From Cenococcum geophilum 1.58 (lineage: Eukaryota; Ascomycota; Dothideomycetes; Gloniales; Gloniaceae), in NCBI GenBank assembly GCA_001692895.1, contig KV748183.1:496001-560000 (forward strand): a stretch of 64,000 bases of DNA, read 5' to 3'. Below the pieces are notes generated by a model. It had not been told where the DNA came from. It ran no database searches and was given only the letters and a program-made list of their open reading frames with translations. Below are positions 34,986 through 46,039 of the stretch, piece after piece (position 1 is the stretch's first letter; the number at the start of each line of letters is the position of its first letter). The position numbers and the translations under genes were made by a program.

Positions 34986-36426
34986 AATTATGTATTTACA
35001 GCTACCTAGGTAAGTAGTGCCTTTATTTTATTAAGCTCTCTCTATACTTAATGCGTAATTAATATATAATACCCCCCTCGCGTATTTTATATATCTTACT
35101 TACTTTAAGTAATAGATAAGCGTTGCTCTTCCCACGTACTTAATAGTATTTACTTAGTCTACGTAGTTAGTAGTATTTACCTATTTTACGCAATTAGTAT
35201 ACTTTACTTAGTCTACGCAGTTAGTACCCTTTACTTATTCTATATAGTTAGTACCCTTTACTTATTTTATATAGTTAGTGTTCTCTACTTATTTTATATG
35301 CCTAGCATATACTATATAAAGAATATATTTTAACCTAATAGTAGTATAGTATAACCTTAATACGCCTAATAACGCCCTTTAGTTAACCTACTATTTTAAG
35401 TTTAATATTTATATAAGTCCCGCTATAATAGTAGTACTATACTATTAAACCCCTAATTATCTTTATTTTCGCCGTTATTTTTACTATTATTTTCCCTATC
35501 TATCCCGCTACCTTCTCTACTCTTATCCTCTTTATTACCGTTATTTTCCCTATTTATTCTACTACCTTCTCTACTTTTATCCTTTTTATTAGCAAATTTT
35601 AGTATTACTAGTCTATCTTTACTCTATAAGCGGGCCTTTATATCCTCTAGTATAGCACTATCCATAATATTTATAACCTTAGACTTACTAGTAAAAGTAT
35701 ACTATAAAATATAGTAATTAATTCCTATTTCCTATTTCCTATTTACTATTACCTTAAATTTATTTAAGGCGCGCTTAAATAGCGTTAATATTATAGTTAT
35801 ATAGTATTAAAATCGTCTTATTAGTATACTGTGAGAAGGAGACCTTATATATAGTTTTAGGGTTTATTCTTTACAATAAATATACTAGGCTACTGTTGTC
35901 CTATTATATTATCTTTATTAGCCCGTATATAATAATTAAAATAGCGTAATATTATAATATAGGAAATAGTAGTAAAGTGCTATAGTATATAGCAAGTATC
36001 GCGATATAACGTTGTAATGCGATTAATATAATATTATATATTTATACTTACAGTATACGGTTATTAAGTAAACCCGTTATTATACTTAGAATCTAGTTCC
36101 TCTAGATCTTCTATAGTATTTTTAAACGAATTACTAATTACCTACTAAGTTTATAGCATCTTATCTCTAGTTATATTCTATATCTTATTAATTTATTATA
36201 GAAGTAGCCTATATAGCCTTTTATTACGCTTAGGTTAGTAGCTTTTCTAAATATTTTATAGTCGCTCCTAACTATCTATAATACGCTTTAATAAGTATAG
36301 TAAGAGGCTTCCTATAGATTTACCTGTAATTATAGCGTTGGCTTTAAACTTATAAATAACTTATATTCTACTTCTATAGTCCTTAAGAGTATATTAAATT
36401 GCTATGCATATAAGCTATATTATATT
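34986..36426. other. AT-rich DNA with a 27-bp repeat and unrecognised minus-strand coding remnant
   Basis: Bases 35140-35310 hold about six degenerate copies of ACTTAGTCTACGCAGTTAGT-type units. From 36426 down to about 35480 the minus strand reads as a degraded protein with long stretches between TAA/TAG, for example DLEELDSKYNNGF near 36100 and a Lys/Glu/Asn-rich segment (EGSGIDRENN) near 35510. I do not recognise it. It could be the far part of the Plavaka-like gene that ends at 42306 if the Copia element split it, but no family motif or target duplication proves this. Confidence 0.4.
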
Positions 36427-36538
36427 TGTCGGGAATAAGGCAATTTGCCCTTACGTGCGGCAAATTGCCGTCACGTGAGGCAACTTGCCGTTACGTGCCG
36501 TCGTGGCACTAGCGCGGTGAGGAACCTTAAGTTTCTTA
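36427..36538 (+). repeat. Copia 5' LTR with three palindromic 20-bp units
   Basis: Three tandem 20-base units from 36440: GGCAATTTGCC, GGCAAATTGCC and GGCAACTTGCC cores, each followed by (T/C)ACGTG. The cores are palindromic, and TCACGTGA contains a CACGTG box. These could be promoter elements in the LTR; this is inferred, not shown. Bases 36539-36950 are the leader. Confidence 0.88.
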
Positions 36539-36960
36539 CCATCCCCTATCTAATACAACAAGCTTTTCCATCACTGTATCTACTTGAGTAGTATTGGTGA
36601 TTTCCCCTGTGTTACTAATACTAATTAGTAGTTAAATATACAGTTAACTACAGAACAGCAAGGTTTTTAATAGAAGAGATAGTCTCATATAGGGGTGCTA
36701 TATGCGCTTATATGGAATGGATCCCGGCGATACTATACTACCTTAAACTTGCGGAAAACTAGTAATAGAAGTGTTACTAAGTACTAGGAGATACTAAGTT
36801 GCGTCTATTACGCAGAATAATTGCGTTTACGAAGATTTAGTTAAGTACTCTAGGTCAGAAGTGTTACTAAACCTAGGGTCCTAAATTAACGTCCGAAACG
36901 CGTTAAACAACATCTTAAATTGCCTACCTTTTAACAGCAAACCTACGAGATTCTATAAAA

Positions 36961-39900
36961 CCGAAAACCCTACCTACCTTCAACGTACGACACCCCGTTA
37001 ATTCTACACTAATTATAGCGTTAACCTACCTAAAGAAGTATAAGAAGGACATTAACCTGGAGATATAGTATAAAGATATCGACCCTATAAATGCCAAACA
37101 ACAGGACCTAAACGGATTCTTACTATACTATATAGCATACTATAAAGACAGCAAATATAATAATACTGTGCTTTAGTATTATATAAAGGAGGACTTTATT
37201 AGATAGACAAAGGAAATATAGGCTCTTATAATAAAGGTTATTATATAAGACTTCTGTAACTTCCTTCAAGAGAATGGAGTATTTATCCCTATAGATGGGG
37301 GCGCTATTAGAGATAATATTTAGGAGTATATTATTAACGTAAAAGAAGAGCATAAATAGACTCTATAAGAAATTAAGCACTAACTACGCACTATAAGGAA
37401 GCTTAACTTATAATAGAATCTAAATAATACACTAATAGAGATACGTTTTAATTCCATTACTCTAGAGTAAGCGTAAGACCCCCTTACTTCGCGATTTAAT
37501 AACCTTTAAACTTTACTAGAGTAAGACTAGGTACTATGCCGTGTTCTATTAGGCTTTATATCTCTACTATAGCCTATAAAGCAATCCCTACCTTAATCTC
37601 TAATGCAATTTTAACGTGGCCTAATACTACTTAAAGGCACCTTAAAGATGCTTATAGAGCTTACGAAGCTCTATTTAGACTAGGAGAAGAGGTTTAGCGG
37701 GGAACTATATAATATCCTTAATTTAAAGCTGCGTATCTTCTATAACTATTACTAGAAGGTTAGACTAGAACCTAACCAATATTATAACGCCTATTCTGTT
37801 ATACTTAAGGGCCGCGCTAGTACCTTCTATTATAATCGTCTGGTAGAAAAAGGATATAATTTTAACCAAATAATATATAAGATAAGATGCTACTTTAAAA
37901 TAGAAGAGAATAAGCAGCAGTATATATTGGAGTAGAGAGAGACTACCTTTTTAAGAATTATTGCTATAAACCTAGGTATCTCTTGGCTTAATTATCTTTA
38001 AAAGCTCTTTAATTAACTTTAAATGATTTAGCGTAGTTTATCCAAATTATATTAAGAGGACTTCAGCCTACATGATTAAGTTATTAGCGTATACTAAGGT
38101 ATTAAAGAATACAACCTTACTCTCTTTAATTCTATAAACACTTATAAAGGAGTATATACCTAATTAAGATCCTCTATTAGTACAGCTCTGCGCTTTTAAG
38201 AAGTATAGCAATTTAATACCTAACCCTAACCTACTTTGATTAACCTAACCGACTAATATAATTATAACTAGACTAATTAAATATATAGTGGCCGCGGTAG
38301 GGGATACGGCAGAGGGTATAATTAATATTAACTATAAGGTAATTATAGAGGTTCATTTCGGAGCAATCGTTAGAAGAAGTGCTATATTTATAAGAAGCTA
38401 AATTACTAGTTAACTAGGCACCCCTTTAATAGATAAAAGAAGGCATATAATAAGTTCCGCTAGAGCGTATAAAATGTTAGAAATTATAAGGTTACTATAG
38501 CCTACTTCTAAAGCTTCCTAGTTTAATATAAAGGTATAGAAGATCTTAAGGGTGAGGTTAATGAGGCCAAATAGCTCCTTATGGATATAGAAATTAAGGA
38601 CTACTCCTCTAATTAATACTTTACTAAGTATAGTAAGGTAAATAGCACACAAACTATTGCTGTCCTTAATGACTAATTTACGCTCCATTCCGTTATAAAG
38701 TTAGATATCTTTAATAAGCTAAAGGAAAGTTCCGCGTTCTCCTTTGACGATAAATACTTAGCGAACGTCTTCTATAGTATTATACTAGATACTAGAGCCG
38801 TAGGAGTATCTATAGTAGGAAAACCTTAAGTTCAAGCCCTTTAGCAGCTTAATAGATCTGTTTAGATCGACCAATTAATAGTAGGCCAATATATAATCCG
38901 CTTTAGTAAGGGTACTATAATCTCTCTTAGTATAATTAAGGTCCAAACCCTATTAGGATGTATTACTTTCTATATTATTCCCACAAATACCTCATTCCTA
39001 TTCTGCATCTAAGATATAAATAGATTGGGCATTAAGCTTAATAACCTTAAGAACGTGCTTATCTAGGGAGATAATCGGGTGCCCGTTATACGTAAGTAGG
39101 GTTACCCTTAGTTACTCCTTTAATAGCTAGAAAGGAGCGTTGCTTAGAGCTATTTAACTAAGTTAGAGCTACGCCAACTATATCATTATTTTGGTCACCT
39201 ATTTATCCACTAACTGCTTAGGGTTCTTTAGCGAGTAGGTTATAAGGTTAAGGTTAAAATAATTAAGTATCTTATAAAGTACTGCCATTACTATTAAATA
39301 AACTAGAAGTCCCCTAGCCAATTTAAGTTTACCCTTAAAGATAACTATAACTTTAACTTCTATATTATTATTAACATTATATATCTTAGCGGCAAGCTAG
39401 TACTCTAAGTTATTAACTTCTTAACCTCCTTTTAAGCTATACGTTTCCTAAGGGATATGTTAGCTAGAAACATATAGGATACTCTTTAATTATATTAAAT
39501 TAATATCTACCTAGGACCCCCTAACTAAGTTATTTATAACATAAAAAGGAACTTCTTATTTATAGAGTTTTGGTAATAAGCAAAGGCAATAGCAATTAAG
39601 GTTAAGGAAGTCCCTATTAAGGCACATAATAGCGTTAAAAAAGTAAAATAATACTATACGCCATTACGCCGAGTATATAAGATTATTTCTTTAGAACTAG
39701 AGGATGCTAGTAAAGAGCTTATCTTATAGATAGCTATTAAGGCTATTAATAATTCCGCTAGTCTAGATAGACTCATACCTATATTACTAGTCTTTAGCGC
39801 TTACCCTTAAATAACTAATAATTCTCTATTATCTCCCTTTATTATATAATAAGCTAAGGCTATTTATAAGGCAATAAAAGAGGTACGACGTATCTACGCT

Positions 39901-41985
39901 ACGCGCTAGGTCAACAATGTACTAGAAATAAGAAATGGCCTAAACACCTTAACTACGCTTAATTTGCCTCTCCAATCTAAAGTACAGGTATAGTATAAAA
40001 AGGGAGGATGGTTAGGGCCACATAAACTTATTACAAGTAATAGTTAAACTTGTACTCTTTAAATGCCCTATAGACCTACTTAATTCCGTTTAACCGTTAT
40101 TAAGCCCTATTATAGGAATAATAGTTACAAGCCTTTATAGGATACCCCAGAGGATTCCCTAGAGGATGCCCTAGAGGATACCCTAAAGAAAAACCACGAT
40201 TAATATACTCTAGAAGGAGACCATAATTCTAATATAATTACAGCAGATGTACCGCAACTATGACGCGGTAGAGGTCGCCTAAAAGGATTATAAAATCGCT
40301 AATACCTTATTAATTTTAAAGAGCAATTTATTACCGCTATTAAGAGTAAAAACAAGTTATTAATGGCCGTTATAATAGCTAAAGAGAAGACTAACTTTAA
40401 GCTCGCAAAATAGCTCTAAAAGGAAGGCCGTATTATAACCTTAGGAGCTTCTTTTTAAGCATCTAACAAATAAAAGATCGATAGTCTCATTTTAAGAGAA
40501 GTCTTTAAATTTAAGAAGTATAACCTTACCAAGTTTAATGGAGTTCGCATCTTTAAGTTAAGAATAGTTAACGAGATTAAGGGTAAAGCTACTAACGCCC
40601 CATTTAAGAAATTAAGGCTTGTCATCTAAGGTTATAATAATAATAGTAAGGAGGTAATCCTTACGCAATCCCCTACGATTTAATAAGCTAGTTAGCGAGT
40701 TATTGTTATACTAGCTCCCTCCTTAATAAAGAATGGAATGGTAGTTTATTTATAAGATATTACTTAAGCCTATACCTAATTAGAGACGCACCTTTAGCGC
40801 TTAATATTGGCATATCTTTCAGAATAAATTCGCTACTAATATCCTAAAGATATAATTATAGTTGTTCTTAAGCCATTATATAGAATTGCAGAGGTAGGAA
40901 CCTATTAGTGGGCTACCTATAGCAAGCACTATAAGGAGAAGCTTTTAATAACTACTTCTATATTCAATTCCTGCTTCCTTATTATAACTACAGGAACCCT
41001 ATTTGGAATTGTTGGTATATAAACCAATAATATAATTATCTTAGGAGACGACCAATTCTTAGCTCTTAAAGAAGATAAGCTAGTAAAGGCAAATCTTATG
41101 GTGAAGCTAAAGGAAAGACTTAGTTTAATAACACTATTGCTCTTTAATAGATGCATCCTCTCCCTAAACGAGGATTCTATTGCTTTACGCTAGAAGGGTT
41201 AAGGTAAGAAGATTAACGTTATTAACGTTAATTTTCTAAAGTAAGAATACGTGAAGCAACGCGCTCGCGGAGCTTATATTGCTTCTATCTATTAACCTAA
41301 GACTTCCTTTAATCTCTCTATTGCCACTTAACACCAGAAACTAACTAAGGATAACGTTCTTGCCCTAAATAAGCGTCTTTCCTGGCAAATGAACTATCTT
41401 AATTAAGGACTACTCTACGTACCTATTAATCTTCCCACCGCTAAGCTCTTCGTGTTTGTTAATAAGTCATTTATAAATAATAAAGATTTTAGCTCCTAGC
41501 TAGGATATAAAATTATTATCGCAAATAAATCTACTAGAGAGAATAACTTTATAATCTACGGCAATTTTATCTATTAGAGCTTAACTAAGAGTAAGTGCGT
41601 TACTTAAAGCGTTCTAGCGTTAGAGATATATAGAATAGTTAGCGGAGTTAATATAGCAATTACAATTGGAACTACCTTAAAGATAATTATAGATCGACTT
41701 AAACTTCCTGTTATCCCTATAATTATATACACCGACTTATATTCCCTTTATAAGTATTTAGTTAAGCTTAGTACTATAAAGGAGAAGCGCCTTATAATTA
41801 ATATTATGGCACTACAGCAATCTTACGAGCGTTAAGAACTCTTTAAGATTTAATAGATTAATAGCTAAGATAACCCGGTAGATATAATAACAAAGGTAAA
41901 CCCAAATAAGGCGCTAGAGACGTTTGTTAATATAAATACTCTATATATATAAGTTAAAGGTTAGGTTAAAAGGGAGTAGAAGATA
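36961..41985 (+). pseudogene. Copia gag-pol polyprotein
   Basis: All domain checks fall in frame 1 for about 1,675 codons without a frameshift, broken only by TAA/TAG. Gag: LKGRASTFYYNRLVEK at about 37807. Protease: ILDT at 38782-38793, with D-T-R for D-T-G. Integrase: LRQLYHYFGHLFIH (39160-39215) and KYCHYY (C-H-x-C with Cys to Tyr), then the core to about 39800. RT: VVYLQDIT at about 40743; the catalytic DD is NN at 41026-41031, then ILGDD. RNase H: FVFVNKSF at about 41449 (D-G to N-K) and YTDLYSL at 41728-41748. The last coding block NPVDIITK is typical of Copia ends. It is the best preserved reading frame in the window, yet it is dead. Confidence 0.92.
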
Positions 41986-42193
41986 CAGCGAGGGCCGCTA
42001 AGGCGCTAGTGGTAAGCGAGCTAATAGCAATTTTCTATGCCGGGCATAGAAAATTATAATTGGCTGGCAGAAGTCTGGGTTAGTAGAATAAGGCGTGTTA
42101 CCTGCTAAAGTCTGCTATATTCTACCCACTATTATATTATTATATACGGTCTATTTACATATAGATAGCAACTATAAAAAGAAGAGTTGCTAG
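41986..42193 (+). repeat. Copia 3' untranslated region with palindromic module (copy 3)
   Basis: At 42031-42055 the sequence is ATTTTCTATGCC-G-GGCATAGAAAAT, a perfect 12-base inverted repeat around one base. The surrounding GCTAATAGC and TATAATTGG match 24154-24196 in Gypsy-3 and, reversed, 6456-6500 in Gypsy-1. A purine-rich AAAAAGAAGAG (42177-42187) precedes the 3' LTR. Confidence 0.75.
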
Positions 42194-42305
42194 TATTAGG
42201 AATAAGGCAATTTGCCCTTATATGCGGCAAATTGCCGTCACGTAAGGCAACTTGCCGTCACGTGCCGTTATGGCACTAGCGCGGTGAGGAACCTTAAGTT
42301 CCTCA
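42194..42305 (+). repeat. Copia 3' LTR
   Basis: It pairs with 36427-36538 at equal length. It begins TATTAGGAATAAGGC and ends AAGTTCCTCA. It retains the three palindromic 20-base units, with the TATATG variant replacing TACGTG in the first. Confidence 0.88.
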
Positions 42306-44110
42306 CCCTAGTTATATTGTCTATATTGCGCTTATTAGGTCTACTATATTAATTATATTAATTAATGCCTATAGCTTAAGTTTGTTCTAAAGTATAGTAT
42401 TAAGATATATAGTGTTATATTATAGCATTTACTCTTTATAGTTATTCCATTTATTAGTTCTACGGTAGAATGCCTTTTATAGCTTATATACTTACTCTAA
42501 ATACTCTATATCTATGCCTCTAATTACTCCTAGTTACTAAATACTCTCTAGATAGTAGGTAATAGCATATAGCTTAGGAATATTAAAGTATAGTAGTCCT
42601 GCCTTACTTAGTCGAAATAAAAGAAATACATCCTTTATCTTATCCATTCTATAAATAGCTACTACTAAGTATTAGATAGTTAATTCGTCGTATAATATAT
42701 ATTAAGATAGTATAGTAAAGTCTATAAACGCCTAGATAAATAGTATAGCGCCTTTATTCTATTTTAGTAAGGGTGCTATAGTAGGGACCAATTATTATAA
42801 CAGAGATTTATACATCTTTTCTATTTATTAGCCGATATTTACCTAGCTATCCCATACCATTATATTAGTAAATTGTTCCACCTATACAAAGCGGGTAGTA
42901 ATAAATGTATTAATATTTAATATTTCCTAGCCATAACTATCTATACGCAGGCTGTTAAGGCCCTAATATTTTCCGGCCTATATTTCGCTTTTTATAAGCC
43001 CCTTAATCTAGTATATAAGATATTCACTAGTAAGGCCTTTAAGCACCTAGTGTAGGAAATTAGGCGCTATTATCTTATAAATATTAGATAGATTATAGCC
43101 CTATATAAAGTTATAGAACGGCCAAATATAATCTAAGTTATCCTTTTTATTAGTATCGCAACCTTCCTACTATATTTATATTTAGTCTTTCATTAATTAG
43201 TATATATAAAACAGCTATAGTCGCTAAATAGTAGTTGTTAGATTATACTGTTTATTTGTATATATATAATAAGTTAAATATTTATAGCCACTCTTAATAC
43301 CTATAAGCGTAACCTATTCTTTATAATTAGCTATAAATATAGCTAGAAGTAAAAAGCAGTATTAATCCTAGCTATCCGCGTATAGGAGATATACTCCTTC
43401 TTTACTAGCTTTCTTTAACGCTATAGGTATTATTAGTATAACTATACTAGCAGTAGAGTTGTCGCTAAAGTATATATTTAAAGATAGCCATAAGGGTCTT
43501 ATATTATACCGCTAGTTGTATTATTTAGTTGCTAGGTATATAGACCGGAAGGTATATAAGTAGTAATAGGGCTAGTTAATTTACGGATTATTAAACGCGT
43601 AGTTTAATATTTCTAATTAAAATATAGAGTGGCTATGCTTTTTTGCCGCCGGTATATTATATTAATTAGGTCTTATCGCTAGCTAATATAATTAGCACTA
43701 TAGTTACGCTAAGTGGTAGCTACTCTTGCGTCTCCTACTACCAGTCTGCCGTGTTAAGCTTATTATATATTCTTATTCCTACTAATAAGTATTACCTTAC
43801 TAGCGAGAAAGTTATATCTCCTTAAAAAGGGCTATAACTAATAAGGAAGGATATAATCTCTAGAGCATTTTAGTAACATACTAGCAGCTACTAGTCCCCT
43901 ACGGTTATAATTATTTTAATCCACTATGGTTAATTACTCTTAGATTACATCTATTTTAAAAGTAGTTTTACTTTAATATTATTAGCACTCTAGTAAGAAA
44001 AATAGTTGGTAAACACTCCCTAAAGCCTAATATTATTAAACCACTCGTTAATAGCACGGTTAGAAGTCCTATAGCTTACCCACTATAAGACCTATATATA
44101 TTCTACCTTA
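42306..44110 (-). pseudogene. Plavaka-like DNA transposase remnant 1
   Basis: Read on the minus strand from 44110 to 42306. The hallmark is at 43061-43032: NFLHQVLKGL, matching the D-x-LHQL-x-KG block of Plavaka transposases (CACTA/KDZ-related cut-and-paste family). Other family blocks follow in order: GIKSGYKYLTYYI (C-x-x-C with Cys to Tyr) before it, then VEQFTNIMVWDS, FIDFTILSQYILYDE and FNIPKLYAITYYLESI. The N-terminal part has frameshifts and TAA/TAG. No terminal inverted repeats were identified. The right end (42306) abuts the Copia 3' LTR. Confidence 0.75.
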
Positions 44111-44137
44111 CTACATCAGCATTTTGTTAGGGTGCCA

Positions 44138-44398
44138 AGATCCTAGAGGCCTCCTAGCAGGATTTTAATTTTCCTAATTGTCCTAATCGTTTTAATAGGC
44201 TCCTAACAGGAACCTAGCAGGATAATTATTTCCTAATCGTCCTGATAGGCTCCTAGCAGGAACCTAGCATTTCCTAATCGTCCTAATAGGCTCCTAGCAG
44301 GAACCTAGCATTTCCTAATCGTCCTAATAGGCTCCTAGCAGGAACCTAGTATTTCCTAATCGTACTATAAGGCTCCTGGCAGGATCCTAACAGAATTT
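44138..44398 (+). repeat. About 40-bp minisatellite (CTCCTAGCAGGAACCTAGCA...)n
   Basis: Six to seven degenerate units containing GGCTCCTAGCAGGAACC then TTTCCTAATCGTCCTAATA. The CTCCTAGCAGG / CCTGCTAGGAG core is inverted within units. CpA is well kept. Confidence 0.88.
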
Positions 44399-45060
44399 TA
44401 TTTAAATATAAGCCCTATAGTTATATACCACTAATTAAATTAATTATTAATTATTTATTTATTGCTTAACGTCTAATTTAGATCCCTATTAGGCCTACGC
44501 AGACTACTCTACACCTAGGGGAAATTTAATATTTTACAAGAAAAACCCCCTGGTATTATGGGACAAAAACCCTATAAGCCACCTCAGTAGGATAAAAAAC
44601 CCCATTAACCACCTCCACGCGCAGCTGGCGGCCCCCTAGGGCTACCCAGCAGTTACGTCCAGACCTCCATAGATATTGGATCTCCTTAGTAACCACTACA
44701 TCCTTCTTCCAGCTTATCCGCAGCTAGGGTTCGCTACGTCCCAACTGGGCCTTACTATTAACCAATTAATTACCATATACTTATAGCAGTTTCCTATGTC
44801 TTAACCGTCCCCAACATACGCCACCTCTGTAGACTATTTACCGCGTGCACCCTTCCCTACTTTAACCCACTACCTCTCTTAACGGTTTAATCGTGTCTTC
44901 TTAAAAAATTGTACTAAGAGCTTAGATACTCCTTTGTCGAGCTATACGGACCTAAGATCTTGTTAACTTATAGTGGAGTATCTCCGTTTTTGCTGATAAT
45001 ATTCTGGCCCTCATTATAGATATTAAAGTATTTCGGCGGAGGTCAGGACCTCCAATTAGA
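44399..45060. other. Less mutated, GC-richer segment without recognised gene
   Basis: From about 44500 to 45060 the sequence has more CpA, TpG and CpC than its surroundings (for example CCACCTCCACGCGCAGCTGG near 44603-44622). Six-frame reading gives no long open frame and no domain I know. It could be unrelated host DNA or a fragment that was single-copy when RIP acted. Confidence 0.5.
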
Positions 45061-45065
45061 AGATA

Positions 45066-45870
45066 ACAAAATTAAAAGTAGTAGAACGTAGTAGAAAGCA
45101 ATAAAACGTAGTAGAACGTAGTAGAAAGCAATAGAATGTAGTAGAACGTAATAGAAAGCAGTAGAAAGCAGTAGAAAGCAGTAAGATAGTAGAAAGCAGT
45201 GGAAAGTAGTAGGATAGTAGAAAGCAGTAGAAAGCAGTAGAAAGCAGTAGAATAGTAAAAAGCAGTGGGATAGTAGAAAGCAGTAGAAAGTAGTAGGATA
45301 GTAGAAAGTAGTAGGATAGTAGAAAGTAGTAGGATAGTAGAAAGTAGTAGGATAGTAGAAAGTAGTAGGATAGTAGAAAGTAGTGGAAAGCAGTGGGATA
45401 GTAAAAAGCAGTAGAAAGCAGTAGGATAGTAGAAAGTAGTAGAAAGCAGTAGGATAGTAAAAAGCAGTGGAAAGCAGTGGGATAGTAGAAAGTAGTGGAA
45501 AGTAGTAGGATAGTAGAAAGTAGTAGAAAGTAGTAGAAAGCAGTAGGATAGTAGAAAGTAGTGGAAAGCAGTAGGATAATAGAAAGCAGTGGAAAGCAGT
45601 AGGATAGTAGAAAGTAGTAGAAAGTAGTAGGATAGTAAAAAGCAGTGGAAAGCAGTGGGATAGTAGAAAGTATAGTGGAAAGTAGTAGGATAGTAGAAAG
45701 TAGTAGAAAGTAGTAGAAAGCAGTGGGATAGTGGAAAGTAGTGGAAAGCAGTAGGATAGTAGAAAGTAGTGGAAAGCAGTAGGATAATAGAAAGCAGTGG
45801 AAAGCAGTAGGATAGTAGAAAGCAGTAGAAAGCAGTAGAAAGCAGTAGAAAGTAATATAGAAAACAGTAA
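45066..45870 (+). repeat. GTAGAAAGCA / GTAGGATA minisatellite, about 800 bp
   Basis: A long array of 8-9-base units, GTAGAAAGCA and GTAGGATA, in irregular alternation. Larger blocks of about 250 bases (45370-45610 and 45620-45850) are near repeats of each other, showing higher-order duplication. Flank 45871-46040 is AT-rich with no gene. Confidence 0.9.
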
Positions 45871-46039
45871 ACGGAATATATAGTTAAAACTTATAGTAAA
45901 AATAGCCTTTTAGCGGTAGCCTATTAATATACTAATATAACTCAAGACCCTCCTTCTAAGAAATCTGGTAAATATACTATATTATATTAGCCCTAGTTAA
46001 TATAGTTATTAATATAAAATAGGTTAGGGTAATTATAAC

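Larger units (their letters stand above)
36427..42305 (+). mobile_element. Copia: near-complete Ty1/Copia LTR retrotransposon
   Basis: Two 112-bp LTRs (36427-36538 and 42194-42305) enclose a single gag-pol frame. The LTR copies differ at about eleven positions, all transitions; the 5' copy starts TGTCGGGAATAAGG and the 3' copy TATTAGGAATAAGG. Domain order is gag, protease, integrase, RT, RNase H, which is diagnostic of Copia. No clear target duplication was found (ATATT on the left, CCCTA on the right), so it may have lost one by rearrangement. Confidence 0.93.

Noticed and set aside
36961-41985. Alternative genetic code reading TAA/TAG as Gln
   Set aside because: Stops also replace Trp, and Asp, His, Cys and Gly in catalytic motifs are changed in the same direction; LTR pairs show the matching transitions. 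RIP explains all of these and a recoded genome does not.
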